From NCBI RefSeq assembly GCF_001543325.1, contig NZ_CP013355.1, forward strand, positions 2,634,001 through 2,698,000: a stretch of DNA of 64,000 bases, written 5' to 3'. A program made the translations under genes and the position numbers. Below the pieces are notes generated by a model that was not told the DNA's origin, ran no database searches, and saw nothing but the letters and a program-made list of their open reading frames with translations. The DNA comes from Lutibacter profundi (lineage in GTDB: Bacteria; Bacteroidota; Bacteroidia; Flavobacteriales; Flavobacteriaceae). Every line of letters starts with the position of its first letter. Position 1 is the first letter of the stretch. This document shows positions 54,880-63,597 of this stretch, one piece after another.

Positions 54880-55230
54880 TTAAAAATTAAAGATTCTCAC
54901 TTTCAATCCAACTTGTTCTGCCAAGTCAATCATATTTTTAGTGCCTTTGCTTTTTCCATCCCAGAATGCTATAAGGGAATCGGCATAGTTTGCCATTTCT
55001 TTATTCCGTTTTGGTCCTGCAGCTTTTCCGTATTGTTTCCAATTAGCTGGGAATTGTTTTATAGGGTAGTTGTGTTCTTTTGCATATTGCTTACCTAGTT
55101 TATCAGCTCCTTTATAATAAGCACCGCTTACTATTTCAATATTGGTTTGATCCTGGAGTAGTTGGTCGCAAATTTGACATAATTTTTTGTAGTCGGTGAA
55201 GTTTCTTCCTCCTGCTATTATTAGTTTCAT
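54880..55230 (-). CDS. SLOG-family (YspA/cpYpsA-related, DUF2493) protein
   Basis: A 116-aa Rossmann-like protein starting at MKLIIAGGRNFTDYKKL. IVSGAYYKGADKLGKQYAKEH and the later AGPKRNKEMANYADSLIAFWDGKSKGTKNMIDLA are the two nucleotide-binding parts of the SLOG fold. SLOG proteins bind or cleave nucleotides and some sense nucleotide second messengers in defence. The start at 55230 was chosen because the upstream extension is not conserved-looking. It is near DUF6943 and umuDC in a mobile-type context. Confidence 0.8.
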   Translation of the reverse strand: MKLIIAGGRNFTDYKKLCQICDQLLQDQTNIEIVSGAYYKGADKLGKQYAKEHNYPIKQFPANWKQYGKAAGPKRNKEMANYADSLIAFWDGKSKGTKNMIDLAEQVGLKVRIFNF

Positions 55231-55252
55231 TGTGCGTTTTTTGTTTATGATA

Positions 55253-55282
55253 ATGAGACCTTGAAACAAGTTCAGGGTGACG
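55253..55282. repeat. Short palindromic repeat, inverted copy of the 10245 element
   Basis: GACCTTGAAACAAGTTCAGG is the inverted copy, with small changes, of the 10245-10273 element between norQ and norD. It lies directly upstream of the SLOG gene. Confidence 0.55.
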
Positions 55283-55321
55283 TATCGGTTTTGTTTAAGT
55301 AAAATTCAGTTTCTATTCAAA

Positions 55322-55347
55322 AGATCCCGCATCAAGTACGGGATGAC
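55322..55347. repeat. Short palindromic repeat
   Basis: GATCCCG and CGGGATGAC flank ATCAAGTA: a small hairpin of the same general intergenic type as the element 40 bp upstream. It precedes the end of the DUF6943-like gene. Confidence 0.5.
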
Positions 55348-55356
55348 TTAGTTTTT

Positions 55357-55773
55357 TTAAGATCTCAGCAAAGCAATTTTTAGTTTTGAAATTGTTTTGA
55401 GTTGTTGCTGGAGATTTTCTTCAAAAGCATTTATTTTTTTGAGTTTTTCAACTTTGAGTTGCCATTGTTGTTCCTGGTAATTTTGAAGTGCTACATTTAT
55501 CACTTTTTTAGCATCAGAAATGCAAATAAATGGAATTACACTTCCTTTTAAGTAATAGCTGAAGTAGTTCCCCATTTTAAGTGATAAGCACAAGTAAAAC
55601 AGTGATTCTCGGGTTTGCTCTGAAGTTGTTGTAATTACAAAACAGTTTGGACAAGGGTTCTGGTAATTGCTACATGCAATCGCGCCAGCTGGCTCTTTCA
55701 CTAAAAGTGTCCACTGGACACTTTCTTTACGTTCAGCCCTGCTTCGGTGGGTTTTGATTTCATAAGTTGACAT
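55357..55773 (-). CDS. DUF6943-like protein of mobile elements
   Basis: A 138-aa protein with PCPNCFVITTTSEQTRESLFYLCL near residue 40, KMGNYFSYYLKGSVIPFICISD near 76 and a C-terminal coiled helix. The PCPNCFV and YLKGSVIPFI segments match my memory of the DUF6943 family found in conjugative elements of Bacteroidota. Function unknown. It supports a mobile-element origin of this part. Confidence 0.6.
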   Translation of the reverse strand: MSTYEIKTHRSRAERKESVQWTLLVKEPAGAIACSNYQNPCPNCFVITTTSEQTRESLFYLCLSLKMGNYFSYYLKGSVIPFICISDAKKVINVALQNYQEQQWQLKVEKLKKINAFEENLQQQLKTISKLKIALLRS

Positions 55774-56218
55774 AGGTACGCAATTAAAATTTATGCTTCA
55801 CTGCGTTCCGCATTCATAAATTTTAAAAGAAAAAGAAAAAAAAGAAAGCTTTTTATTTGTTAGCGTGGCTAAGGCTGTCAAGGTTTTTGAGAAAAATACA
55901 ACCGCTGTTTTTTATTTTTATTAGAAACGAACTAAATGTAAGGTGGAGATTTTTTTCAAAACCCGTAGGGCTTGACCTTTATAGCCTTTTGCGGCTGGTG
56001 ATGGGAGCGGTTGAATTTTGCTGTCTTTTTTTTATTTTTTAGGGTTATTTCACTCTTTCTTTTTTGTCTTAACACAAAAACGAAACAAAAAAAGTCAAGC
56101 CTTGGATTTTCAACGGTCAACTAAGTTTTTGAACCCTAAAAAAATTAGTTGATTACTTTTTTTTAATTTTGAATTGCATAGTTGATAAAAACTTAATTTT
56201 GTAGAAACTACTTAATGA
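55774..56218. promoter_or_regulatory. 445-bp non-coding region with umuD promoter and inverted repeat
   Basis: No convincing gene. An inverted repeat TCAACTAA (56117-56124) and TTAGTTGA (56145-56152) lies upstream of a -7 box TAATTTTG at 56194-56201, with TTTG at 56168-56171 as possible -33. The left part, with GGCTAAGGCTGTCAAGG and CCCGTAGGGCTTGACC blocks, resembles the long non-coding stretches near mobilisation genes in flavobacterial conjugative elements. An oriT is possible but not shown. Confidence 0.45.
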
Positions 56219-56668
56219 ATGAAACTTTTGAAATTACATCAAACTACTACCTTAGAAATATACACTGCTGATACTTCAACAAGTATAAGTTTACCTTTTG
56301 TTGATGGTGGTATTAGTGCAGGTTTTCCTAGTCCAGCGGATGATTTTTTAGATATTTCAATAGATTTAAATAAGGAATTTGTTAAAAATCCGAGTACTAC
56401 TTTTTATGGGAGAGTGAAAGGAGATAGTATGATAAATGCAGGGTTGAGTAATGGTGATTTATTAATTATTGATAAAAGTTTAGAACCAATTGACAATAAA
56501 ATAGCTGTCTGTTTTATTGATGGTGAATTTACGGTTAAACGCATAAAAATTGAAAAGGATATTGTTTGGTTGGTGGCTGAGAACGAAAAATATCAACCTA
56601 TCAAAGTAACTGCTGAGAATGATTTTATTATTTGGGGAATTGTAACTACGGTTATTAAAAAAGTTTAA
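56219..56668 (+). CDS. umuD: UmuD-like S24 autoprotease
   Basis: A 149-aa LexA/UmuD-type protein without an HTH. The autocleavage site Ala34-Gly35 lies in GISAGFPSPADD. The catalytic Ser70 is in VKGDSMINAG and Lys107 in FTVKRIK. It is processed under DNA damage to become part of a translesion polymerase. It is 2 bp before umuC, the usual order. Placement in a mobile-type island is common. Confidence 0.88.
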   Translation: MKLLKLHQTTTLEIYTADTSTSISLPFVDGGISAGFPSPADDFLDISIDLNKEFVKNPSTTFYGRVKGDSMINAGLSNGDLLIIDKSLEPIDNKIAVCFIDGEFTVKRIKIEKDIVWLVAENEKYQPIKVTAENDFIIWGIVTTVIKKV

Positions 56669-56670
56669 CC

Positions 56671-57927
56671 ATGTACGCTTTAGTTGATTGCAATAATTTT
56701 TACGCTTCTTGTGAGCGTGTTTTTCGACCTAATTTAAGGGAACAGCCTATTGTGGTATTATCCAATAATGATGGTTGCATAATTGCGAGAAGTAATGAAG
56801 CTAAGGCATTGGGAGTACCAATGGGTGCACCTGCATTTAAGTTTAAAGCGTTGTTTGAGAAAAAAAATATACACGTATTCTCATCAAATTATGCATTGTA
56901 TGGAGATATGAGTCATAGAGTGATGAGCTTACTTTCAACGTATTCACCTGATATTGAAATTTATAGTATTGACGAAGCGTTTTTACAGTTTAAAGGATTT
57001 GATTTATTTGAATTGCAAGGCTATGCTGAAACTATTAAAAAGACTGTTGACAAAGGAACTGGTATTCCTATAAGTATTGGAATTGCACCTACCAAGGCAT
57101 TGTCGAAAGTAGCCAATAGAATTGCGAAGAAGTTTCCAAAAAAAACGGGAGGTGTTTATATCATAGATTCAGAGGAAAAAAGAATGAAAGCGTTGAAGTG
57201 GTTGGCTGTTGAAGATATTTGGGGCATAGGTAGCAAACATCGTAAGCGTTTAAATTCCTTCAAGGTTTTTACTGCGTATGATTTTATTGAATTACACGAT
57301 GATTGGGTACGTAAACATTTAAGTGTTGTAGGTTTACGATTGAAACACGAATTAGAAGGAAAACCTACGCTGGGTTTAGAAACTGTTCAAACCAAAAAAG
57401 CAATTGCAACTACCAGAACATTTGATAGGATGCATACAGATTTTGAAAGCATTAAAGAACGTGTGAGTACCTTTGCAGTGAGTTGTGCCGAAAAGCTACG
57501 TACACAAGGGAGTTGCTGTACTATTGTTATGGTATTTTTACATACCAATTGGCACCGAAAGGATTTACCTCAATACAGTAAAAATATAGTTGTTAAAACA
57601 CCGTACCCTACCAATTCGAGTATTGATTTGATACGATATGCTACACAAGGATTGGAGCATCTTTTTAAAGAGGGCTATCATTATAAAAAAGCAGGGGTTA
57701 TAGTTATGGGAATTACACCTGAAACTGCGAAGCAGTTTTCGTTGTTTTCAACTGAGAATCCGAAACACTTACCTTTAATGAAAACCATTGATAGTTTGAA
57801 TAAAAGTATTGGTCAGCATAAAGTGAAGTTTGCTTCACAAGATTTAGGTAGGATGTGGAAAATGAAACAAGAGAAATTGTCACCTAGATATACAACTAAA
57901 TTGAGTGAAGTTATTGCTGTTTATTGA
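56671..57927 (+). CDS. umuC: UmuC-like Y-family DNA polymerase
   Basis: A 418-aa translesion polymerase. Motifs: ALVDCNNFYASCERVFRP at the start, the SNNDGCIIARSNEAKALGV block near residue 31, YSIDEAFL near 98 with the catalytic acids, IAPTKALSKVANRIAKK near 131, and DIWGIGSKHRKRL of the thumb near 183. The C-terminal DUF4113-like region ends with WKMKQEKLSPRYTTKLSEV. It works with umuD in damage tolerance and mutagenesis. Confidence 0.92.
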   Translation: MYALVDCNNFYASCERVFRPNLREQPIVVLSNNDGCIIARSNEAKALGVPMGAPAFKFKALFEKKNIHVFSSNYALYGDMSHRVMSLLSTYSPDIEIYSIDEAFLQFKGFDLFELQGYAETIKKTVDKGTGIPISIGIAPTKALSKVANRIAKKFPKKTGGVYIIDSEEKRMKALKWLAVEDIWGIGSKHRKRLNSFKVFTAYDFIELHDDWVRKHLSVVGLRLKHELEGKPTLGLETVQTKKAIATTRTFDRMHTDFESIKERVSTFAVSCAEKLRTQGSCCTIVMVFLHTNWHRKDLPQYSKNIVVKTPYPTNSSIDLIRYATQGLEHLFKEGYHYKKAGVIVMGITPETAKQFSLFSTENPKHLPLMKTIDSLNKSIGQHKVKFASQDLGRMWKMKQEKLSPRYTTKLSEVIAVY

Positions 57928-57969
57928 ATTAGATGTTGTTAAGATGCAAGCGCTAGCTTTAATATATAA

Positions 57970-58503
57970 TTATTTTCTCATCATTTTTTTTGCATCACTT
58001 AATGCTTTTCTATGTTCTTTTGTTAAAATTCCTACTGTATTTTGATAATTTAATGGAAGGTAATTATTTCTAATATTCCTTTTTTCAATTATATCTAATT
58101 CATCTGTTGTATAAACTTCCCATTCGACAATGCAATTGGAATCCATAAATTCATTTATTTCTTTCTTGCTTGTTGACATAGGTAAATCTAATAAACCACA
58201 TAATGTCGTTCTTAATGATGAAAGTCTACCATTCTCAACTCCTCTAGAATGAAAATTACTACTATCATATATATGGTATTTTACAAGCCTATTATGTCCG
58301 TTTTTTGCTTGACCAATATACAATAAAGTATAATTTTCATTTTCAAAATTTCTTGTTTTCAATCTATTATTATCATATAAACCAGATATTTTCTTTAATA
58401 ATTTATCTAAAGATTTTGTTTTAAACCACCAATAGTAAACAATTGGGTTATTAGTAATTCTAATATCATTATCTCTAATTGTTTTAACTTTTAATGTCTC
58501 CAT
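57970..58503 (-). CDS. GIY-YIG nuclease-like protein (pair A)
   Basis: A 177-aa protein. IVYYWWF near residue 21 and LLYIGQAKNGHNRLVKYHI at 60-78 correspond to the two GIY-YIG strands and the following Arg/His. ELDIIEKRNIRNNYLPLNYQN near the C-terminus matches the conserved Glu and PxLN of the fold. The start overlaps the stop of the DUF6884-like gene by one base, so translation is coupled. It probably is the DNA-cutting partner of a two- or three-gene system. Confidence 0.65.
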   Translation of the reverse strand: METLKVKTIRDNDIRITNNPIVYYWWFKTKSLDKLLKKISGLYDNNRLKTRNFENENYTLLYIGQAKNGHNRLVKYHIYDSSNFHSRGVENGRLSSLRTTLCGLLDLPMSTSKKEINEFMDSNCIVEWEVYTTDELDIIEKRNIRNNYLPLNYQNTVGILTKEHRKALSDAKKMMRK

Positions 58504-59141
58504 TATACACTAAGATTACCATTTATTAATTCTTTTGCACAGCTATAATGCCAATTAGTACTTGCTTTAGTATTATATTTAATTAATTTGTAAGATTTGT
58601 CTGATTTTAAGAATGAAGTTTCTCGATGTATATTCTTTTTCTTATAAAATATGATTTTTTTATTAGATAAATCTTGAGTTAGTTTATAAAATAATTCAAT
58701 ATAATCAGAACCACCAAGGAATATAATTTTTTCATACGGATCGATATTCTGTAAATGGTTAAAATCATTAAATATATCGTGTTTTTCTCTTTGTGAAATA
58801 ATATCAGCTCTTTTTGAAAATGTTATATCATATTTTGGTATTCGAAACTCTGAATTAATAATACCCCAACCAGCTGATAAAATATATAAGTCAGAATTAT
58901 ATTTCATATATAAAGCTTTGTAAATCCACGGCTTATACAATTTATATGATTCTAGTAAATCTTTATTTTCTTGACTATTTACATATTCACGCCACGTTTT
59001 TTGTTTAGAAGGGATTTTGTCATCTGGTCTAAATTGATTTCCATTTTCTGTATTAGGTTTTGAAACAAAATAAATCTCATTACCTCTATACATTAAATTT
59101 TTTCCGTTTTTAGAACCACTACAGCTAATTACAATTATCAT
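58503..59141 (-). CDS. DUF6884-like protein (pair A)
   Basis: A 212-aa protein with MIIVISCSGSKNGKNL at the start, LYILSAGWGIINSEFRIPKYDITFS near residue 96 and KIIFLGGSDYIELFYKLTQ near 145. ISCS.SK, ILSA.xGxI and Y.xT are the hallmarks of DUF6884, a fold distantly like YaaA/SLOG-type nucleotide-binding proteins. Function unknown. It follows a 39-aa membrane protein by 3 bp and overlaps its GIY-YIG partner. It is a longer, diverged version of the protein at 60581-61027. Confidence 0.6.
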   Translation of the reverse strand: MIIVISCSGSKNGKNLMYRGNEIYFVSKPNTENGNQFRPDDKIPSKQKTWREYVNSQENKDLLESYKLYKPWIYKALYMKYNSDLYILSAGWGIINSEFRIPKYDITFSKRADIISQREKHDIFNDFNHLQNIDPYEKIIFLGGSDYIELFYKLTQDLSNKKIIFYKKKNIHRETSFLKSDKSYKLIKYNTKASTNWHYSCAKELINGNLSV

Positions 59142-59144
59142 TTC

Positions 59145-59264
59145 TTAAAAATTCCATTTATATTTTTCCAAAAACTCAGACCATAAATAAAGAAGTATTC
59201 CTATTAGTATTAACCACTTTAATCGTTTAATAATATCCCAGATAATATCAATATATTTTTTCAT
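59145..59264 (-). CDS. 39-aa single-helix membrane protein heading pair A
   Basis: The frame encodes MKKYIDIIWDIIKRLKWLIL and a further hydrophobic segment, ending YKWNF. It has one transmembrane helix (about residues 15-31). The stop codon is 3 bp from the DUF6884-like start. That spacing, and a plausible start, suggest a real small gene in the same operon. A copy is not visible before pair B. Confidence 0.5.
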   Translation of the reverse strand: MKKYIDIIWDIIKRLKWLILIGILLYLWSEFLEKYKWNF

Positions 59265-59438
59265 TTTTCTTTCGAATTATTTTAGTTAATATCTAGTAAA
59301 CTAACAAATATTTTATTTGTAAATCAAAATAATATATTTAATGTAATTTATTTTTAATAATCTGTTCATGTAAAGATATTACATTAAATGCAATCAAAAA
59401 ATATTATTTATTAACAGTTTGTTATTGTTGTTTTTGCA

Positions 59439-59808
59439 GGTAATCGCAAGCACAAATGCGGTAGTTTCAGAGCCTATCACACAGATAACAATCAGTATTT
59501 ACAAGATATCACCAAGCGATTAAAACTCAGATTGCGAATATCAGCTAAACAACTTCAGAGTTAACAGTAAGAAAGAGAGGTATATGAAATATAAACGGCA
59601 AAGTACCGTGGAACCCGTATTTGGAATCCTTACCCAGTTTATGTGACTCAAAAAAATAAATACCATTGGCTTACAACAAGCAAACAAGATAATGCATCTG
59701 TCAGCCATGGCTTATAATCTCAAAAAATACTTGAAACTCATCAGTAAAACTGTAAAAAGTGATGCAAAAGCAATGTGTCATTTTTTTCCTTCTAAAAGCC
59801 ATGTTTAG
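59439..59808 (+). pseudogene. IS transposase 3' remnant (IS1182-type DDE)
   Basis: GNRKHKCGSFRAYHTDNNQ in one frame, then RQSTVEPVFGILTQFM, a stop, then LKKINTIGLQQANKIMHLSA and MAYNLKKYLKLISK. STVEPVFG...QANK...AYNLKKY is the C-terminus of IS1182-group transposases in Bacteroidota. At least two in-frame stops and a frame change break it; no IS ends were recognised. The rest of the 688-bp gap (59265-59952) shows no gene. Confidence 0.75.
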
Positions 59809-59952
59809 ACTTCAAATAAGTGCTTCTGAACCCTTAAAATTTTGATGTAATGATAGATGTAATAAATGCACCCCCCTAAAAAGGAGCATATAGTGTTGCT
59901 ACTTATGATTTTTAGTTCCTTGTACCACAGTTACCATTGTTGGTGCCTGACT

Positions 59953-60591
59953 TTACTCAATAAGTTCTTTTAATTCTTTATATTCATTATCAGAAAACCC
60001 GTTACCTTTAAGGTTATTCACTTGCCAAAGTCCACTTCTAAATATTTTCTCTTTTGGTGAAAAATTACCAAGCCAGTTTTCGGATGGTATTAATTCATTT
60101 GATTTTCCAAATGTTGAAATCATTTTTTTTACAAAATCTAATCTTTTTCTCTTATCATTTAATTCAATTACACAAAAAGAGATTTTTTTTTGAATAATTT
60201 CACTGATTTCTTTCTCAAGTTCTTTTTCAAAATCAAGATTCAATTTTTTTAAATTTTTCTCCTTATCAATTCGTGAAGTTGTATCAAGTTCCCATTTATC
60301 GATGTATTGATTATTGCTCTTTTTAAGTAAACAACGACCAATGTTTTTCCTAAAAATGCTTCTATTTTTATTTTCTAATAAAAAATGTTGCTTTAATCTT
60401 GGAACTAACTGGTTTTCTCCAGTGTGACTTCCAATCTGAACGATTCTATCTAAATCCTTAAAGTACTCTCCTTTTTCAAACAAGACATAAATTCCATTTT
60501 TTGGAATATAACTTTCTACAGATTCAAATGGAAAAGTAAATCTCCTTTTTTTGTTAAATAATATATGTAATTCCTCAACTTTAGATTTCAT
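59953..60591 (-). CDS. GIY-YIG nuclease-like protein (pair B)
   Basis: A 212-aa protein. NGIYVLFEKGE at 32-42 and RIVQIGSHTGENQLVPRLKQHF at 49-70 match the GIY and YIG strands and the conserved Arg65 and His69. The C-terminal half includes ENWLGNFSPKEKIFRSGLWQVNNLKG, a block not found in pair A. Its start overlaps the stop of the DUF6884-like gene by 11 bp. It is diverged from the pair A nuclease but has the same position and partner. Confidence 0.7.
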   Translation of the reverse strand: MKSKVEELHILFNKKRRFTFPFESVESYIPKNGIYVLFEKGEYFKDLDRIVQIGSHTGENQLVPRLKQHFLLENKNRSIFRKNIGRCLLKKSNNQYIDKWELDTTSRIDKEKNLKKLNLDFEKELEKEISEIIQKKISFCVIELNDKRKRLDFVKKMISTFGKSNELIPSENWLGNFSPKEKIFRSGLWQVNNLKGNGFSDNEYKELKELIE

Positions 60592-61027
60592 CTTTGAGCT
60601 TTTTTAAGTATGATATTCTATCAAATAATCCTACACCTTTAAGAGGCTGTTCAATATTAACAAGAAAATTAATTATAGAATTTATATATTCTAATCCTGC
60701 TAATACAATAAATTTATCTTTTTTTAAGTCTGAAATATTCGAGAGTTCTAAAAGTATTTTTTGTCCCCAAATTACTTTTTCATCTTTTGTAAGAACTTTT
60801 AGTTGTGGCTTTCTTTCTCTATTTTTTTTACTAACATTTGAGATTGTCATATCATAGGGCTTAATTTCAGTATTTAATGTAAGTAATCCATAATGTGCTG
60901 ATAAAATAAATATTTTGTCTCGATTTAATCTTTCTGCGTACTCTAAACTATGTTTGAATAATGGACTTTGATACATTTCTTTTGCTTTTGTCCTTTTATT
61001 CATTTTTTTTGAAACACAAGATATCAA
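60581..61027 (-). CDS. DUF6884-like protein (pair B)
   Basis: A 148-aa protein: MISCVSKKMNKRTKAKEMYQSPLFKHSLEYAERLNRDKIFILSAHYGLLTLNTEIKPYDMTIS, then KFIVLAGLEYINSIINFL near residue 105. ISCxxxK, MYxSPLFK, ILSAxYGLL and the PYDxT motif are the full DUF6884 signature. Function unknown; similar folds bind nucleotides. It is the first gene of pair B and overlaps the GIY-YIG gene. Confidence 0.72.
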   Translation of the reverse strand: MISCVSKKMNKRTKAKEMYQSPLFKHSLEYAERLNRDKIFILSAHYGLLTLNTEIKPYDMTISNVSKKNRERKPQLKVLTKDEKVIWGQKILLELSNISDLKKDKFIVLAGLEYINSIINFLVNIEQPLKGVGLFDRISYLKKLKDEI

Positions 61028-61510
61028 TACTATTTTTTTTATGTTTTTTCAGCTTGTTGTCTACTCGTTATCCAAAACTATCACAAACTTTTATCCTTTT
61101 ATTTTAAGGTGTATCAACTGTATTTTATAAAGTGATTGATTTGCAATATTTTTAAAACACTAATTTAGTAAAAAAAGGTATAATCTATGGGATTTCTTAA
61201 TTTAGAATGATTATTGAAACGAAATGATAGGGTTTAGTTGGGTAAGATTCCCAGTCAATACTTAGGCTACGCTCTTTTAGATGACAAAATTTGTTTTAAA
61301 AAACATGCGAATAAGTGGTGGTTTTATATTGCAAACAATAGTCAAAATCTACATTATGAAGAGATGCATGAATTGAGAGGTTTAGTGTTGATTTTTCCAT
61401 TACCTACACGACTTTTTATTCATCTTGTTTGTTGCGGTGGCAGAAGACATCCTCTCTTGCAATTTTGGCTTTGTGTTGTTGGTTTAAGTGAATTGTATAT
61501 GTGTATTGCT
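61028..61510. other. 483-bp stretch without a recognised gene
   Basis: An open frame from about 61238 starts with TTG and has no known domain, Shine-Dalgarno-like site or codon pattern of its neighbours. It is better read as non-coding or as a relic. The stretch separates pair B from the converging end of the biosynthetic-type operon. Confidence 0.4.
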
Positions 61511-62173
61511 TTAGTGTGGGCTTTTCAGTTGCTTAATTCCAAATTTTTTTTGTAGTAAATTATTAATTTCTTCTGAATTTATAGTTTTCACTGTTGTTTC
61601 TGTTTTATTATATATTCGTAGTGTATTTCCTTTAATAAAGTAAAATGAATCATCTTTTATTATTGAAAACCTTAAACTATTACTAAATGGATAAATGGAA
61701 GTATCTTTATAACGATTTTCAATATCACATAAAATTTCTGATTCTGACTTTGATATTTTCGGCACGTCAATTATTTGTTTATAAATATTTTTAATTTTAT
61801 GGTAAATAATAAGTTTATTTTCAAATATTTCAGTTTTAAAACTCATACCGTAAACAGAATATTCAATTGGTGTAAATTCGGGAAATAATTTTAAAGAAGG
61901 CCACCCAGAGCCAATGTCAATAAAATATTTTTTATTTTCAATCATTACAGATAACATTCTATGACATTCCACATTATTAATAAATGATGAATGTAACTTT
62001 GTTTCAGTACCATTATTTTTAAGAATTTCTCTAAAATGAAGTACTTTGTCAGAGCAAGTGCCGCCTAAAGATAAATCTTTATTTTCAATATTATTGAGCA
62101 TAAAAATGTTATGAAAAGGAACCGTTTTAAACTCTTTTAATAATAATGTTTCTATTTTATTAATTAAATTCAT
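61511..62173 (-). CDS. Arylamine N-acetyltransferase-like enzyme
   Basis: A 220-aa protein of the NAT/transglutaminase-like fold. The triad is Cys40 (LSLGGTCSDK), His71 (NVECHRMLSVMIENKKYFIDIGSG) and Asp86. It is shorter than typical NATs (about 270 aa). Its start codon overlaps the stop of the asparagine-synthetase-like gene (ATGA), so it is translated with it. In this context it may acylate or condense an amino or amide product. Substrate unknown. Confidence 0.65.
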   Translation of the reverse strand: MNLINKIETLLLKEFKTVPFHNIFMLNNIENKDLSLGGTCSDKVLHFREILKNNGTETKLHSSFINNVECHRMLSVMIENKKYFIDIGSGWPSLKLFPEFTPIEYSVYGMSFKTEIFENKLIIYHKIKNIYKQIIDVPKISKSESEILCDIENRYKDTSIYPFSNSLRFSIIKDDSFYFIKGNTLRIYNKTETTVKTINSEEINNLLQKKFGIKQLKSPH

Positions 62174-63597
62174 TTGTGACTTATGCTTCTTTTAGTTATT
62201 GACTTTTCAAAAACAGGGTATTCATAATAGTATCCATTAGATCTGTTTTCGTTAAAATATTTATTCCAAATTTCCTTCAGTGTTTCCCTTTCAGTTTTAT
62301 TGTCTTTTGTTAGGTATTCAACAACTAATTTTCTAATGCCTGAACCAACATCAAAAGATGTTTTTGTTCTTTCAATGATTTCTTTCGGCAAATCAGCATT
62401 AAATATACTTCTTAAAATTTGTTTGTCTTTCAAATCTTGTAATGGTAAATCTTTAGAAATAGAGTACACTTCTTTATCCAAAAAAGGACACCTAATTTCT
62501 ATTGTATTCGCCATTGATGATAAATCTAATCTCCTTAATTCTGTATAATGCAGATTTTCAATTAAAACATCACTCTTTTCTCGTGTTTCGGTAATGTTTT
62601 TTGATATTTTATAACCACAAAATAATTCGTCTGCTCCTTCACCCGAAATAACAACTTTTAATTCATCATTTTTTGCCAATTTTGATAATAGGTAAGTCGC
62701 TAATCCATTACTTACAATTGAAGGATTGTAACTTTCAGTATGGTAAACTACTTGTTCAATCAATTTTCCTATTTCTTCTTTTTTAGGTAATGGAATGTGC
62801 TTTATTTGACTTTCTATTTTTAAATATTTGACTAATTGCTTAACAAAATTAATATCTTCATTTTCCTTATTCCCTAATGTATAATAAATTGCATTCGCAG
62901 TATGTTTTGAAATAATTGAAGCAAGGATTGAACTATCTAAACCACCACTTAGAAAAACACCAACTTTTTCACTATTGAGAGGAATTCTCTTTATTGTAGA
63001 TTCAATAATTGATCTTTTCAATACAGACTTTTCTATAACAGGAAATGAATGTTTTTTTACTGAAACAATTGTACTATTTACAATCTCAGAAAACCCTTTA
63101 GGCACAAACTCAAAGGATTGTATTCTGTCAAAGGATTTTAGTTCACTACAAACAAATTTTATTTTTGTGGTATTCCCATAGAATAATGGCTTTTTACCAA
63201 TGTAATCTCTTATTGTGAAAAGTTGCTTTGTTTTATTATTGTATATGATACCAGAGTAAAAACCATCAAGAACATCAATTATCTTTGCACCAATAACATT
63301 GTATAATGGTAAAATGATTTCAATATCAGATTTAGAGTGTAATGCTATACCGTATTCCTCTGCTAATTCACTGGAATTAAAAATTTCACCATTAAATGCT
63401 CCAACTAAATATTCAAATTCAAAAGGCTGCATTCCATTTTTGGTATTATCATTTATTGCCAAACGATTAAAACCTAATGAAATATTTTTAGAATTATATA
63501 TTTTTGAACCATCCGTTCCTCTGTGTTTAATTCGAGCTAAAGCATCTGAACAATCAGTTTTTGTATGCTTACCAATAACTGCAACTATTCCACACAT
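62170..63597 (-). CDS. Asparagine-synthetase-like enzyme of an accessory operon
   Basis: A 475-aa class II glutamine amidotransferase with a synthetase domain. Cys2 (MCGIVAV) is kept, with KHRGTDG and FNGEIFNS in the glutaminase domain. The ATP-pyrophosphatase loop SGGLDSS is at 217-223 and SGEGADELFCGY is near 315. It is about 80 residues shorter than asnB at 22517 and clearly diverged. Similar enzymes build amide bonds in lasso-peptide and beta-lactam pathways, or make asparagine in surface-sugar loci. It starts directly after the upstream gene's stop codon. Confidence 0.75.
   Translation of the reverse strand: MCGIVAVIGKHTKTDCSDALARIKHRGTDGSKIYNSKNISLGFNRLAINDNTKNGMQPFEFEYLVGAFNGEIFNSSELAEEYGIALHSKSDIEIILPLYNVIGAKIIDVLDGFYSGIIYNNKTKQLFTIRDYIGKKPLFYGNTTKIKFVCSELKSFDRIQSFEFVPKGFSEIVNSTIVSVKKHSFPVIEKSVLKRSIIESTIKRIPLNSEKVGVFLSGGLDSSILASIISKHTANAIYYTLGNKENEDINFVKQLVKYLKIESQIKHIPLPKKEEIGKLIEQVVYHTESYNPSIVSNGLATYLLSKLAKNDELKVVISGEGADELFCGYKISKNITETREKSDVLIENLHYTELRRLDLSSMANTIEIRCPFLDKEVYSISKDLPLQDLKDKQILRSIFNADLPKEIIERTKTSFDVGSGIRKLVVEYLTKDNKTERETLKEIWNKYFNENRSNGYYYEYPVFEKSITKRSISHK

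Noticed and set aside
56117..56152. LexA box for umuDC
   Set aside because: The repeat does not fit known LexA boxes of E. coli or Bacillus type, so no SOS claim is made.
61238..61555. 105-aa plus-strand frame as a gene
   Set aside because: It starts with TTG, has no recognised domain or ribosome-binding context, and runs into the end of the NAT-like gene on the other strand.
22517..63597. Asparagine-synthetase-like gene at 62170 as a plain duplicate of asnB
   Set aside because: It is about 80 residues shorter, strongly diverged and in a tight operon with unrelated enzymes, unlike the true decayed copy at 32509.
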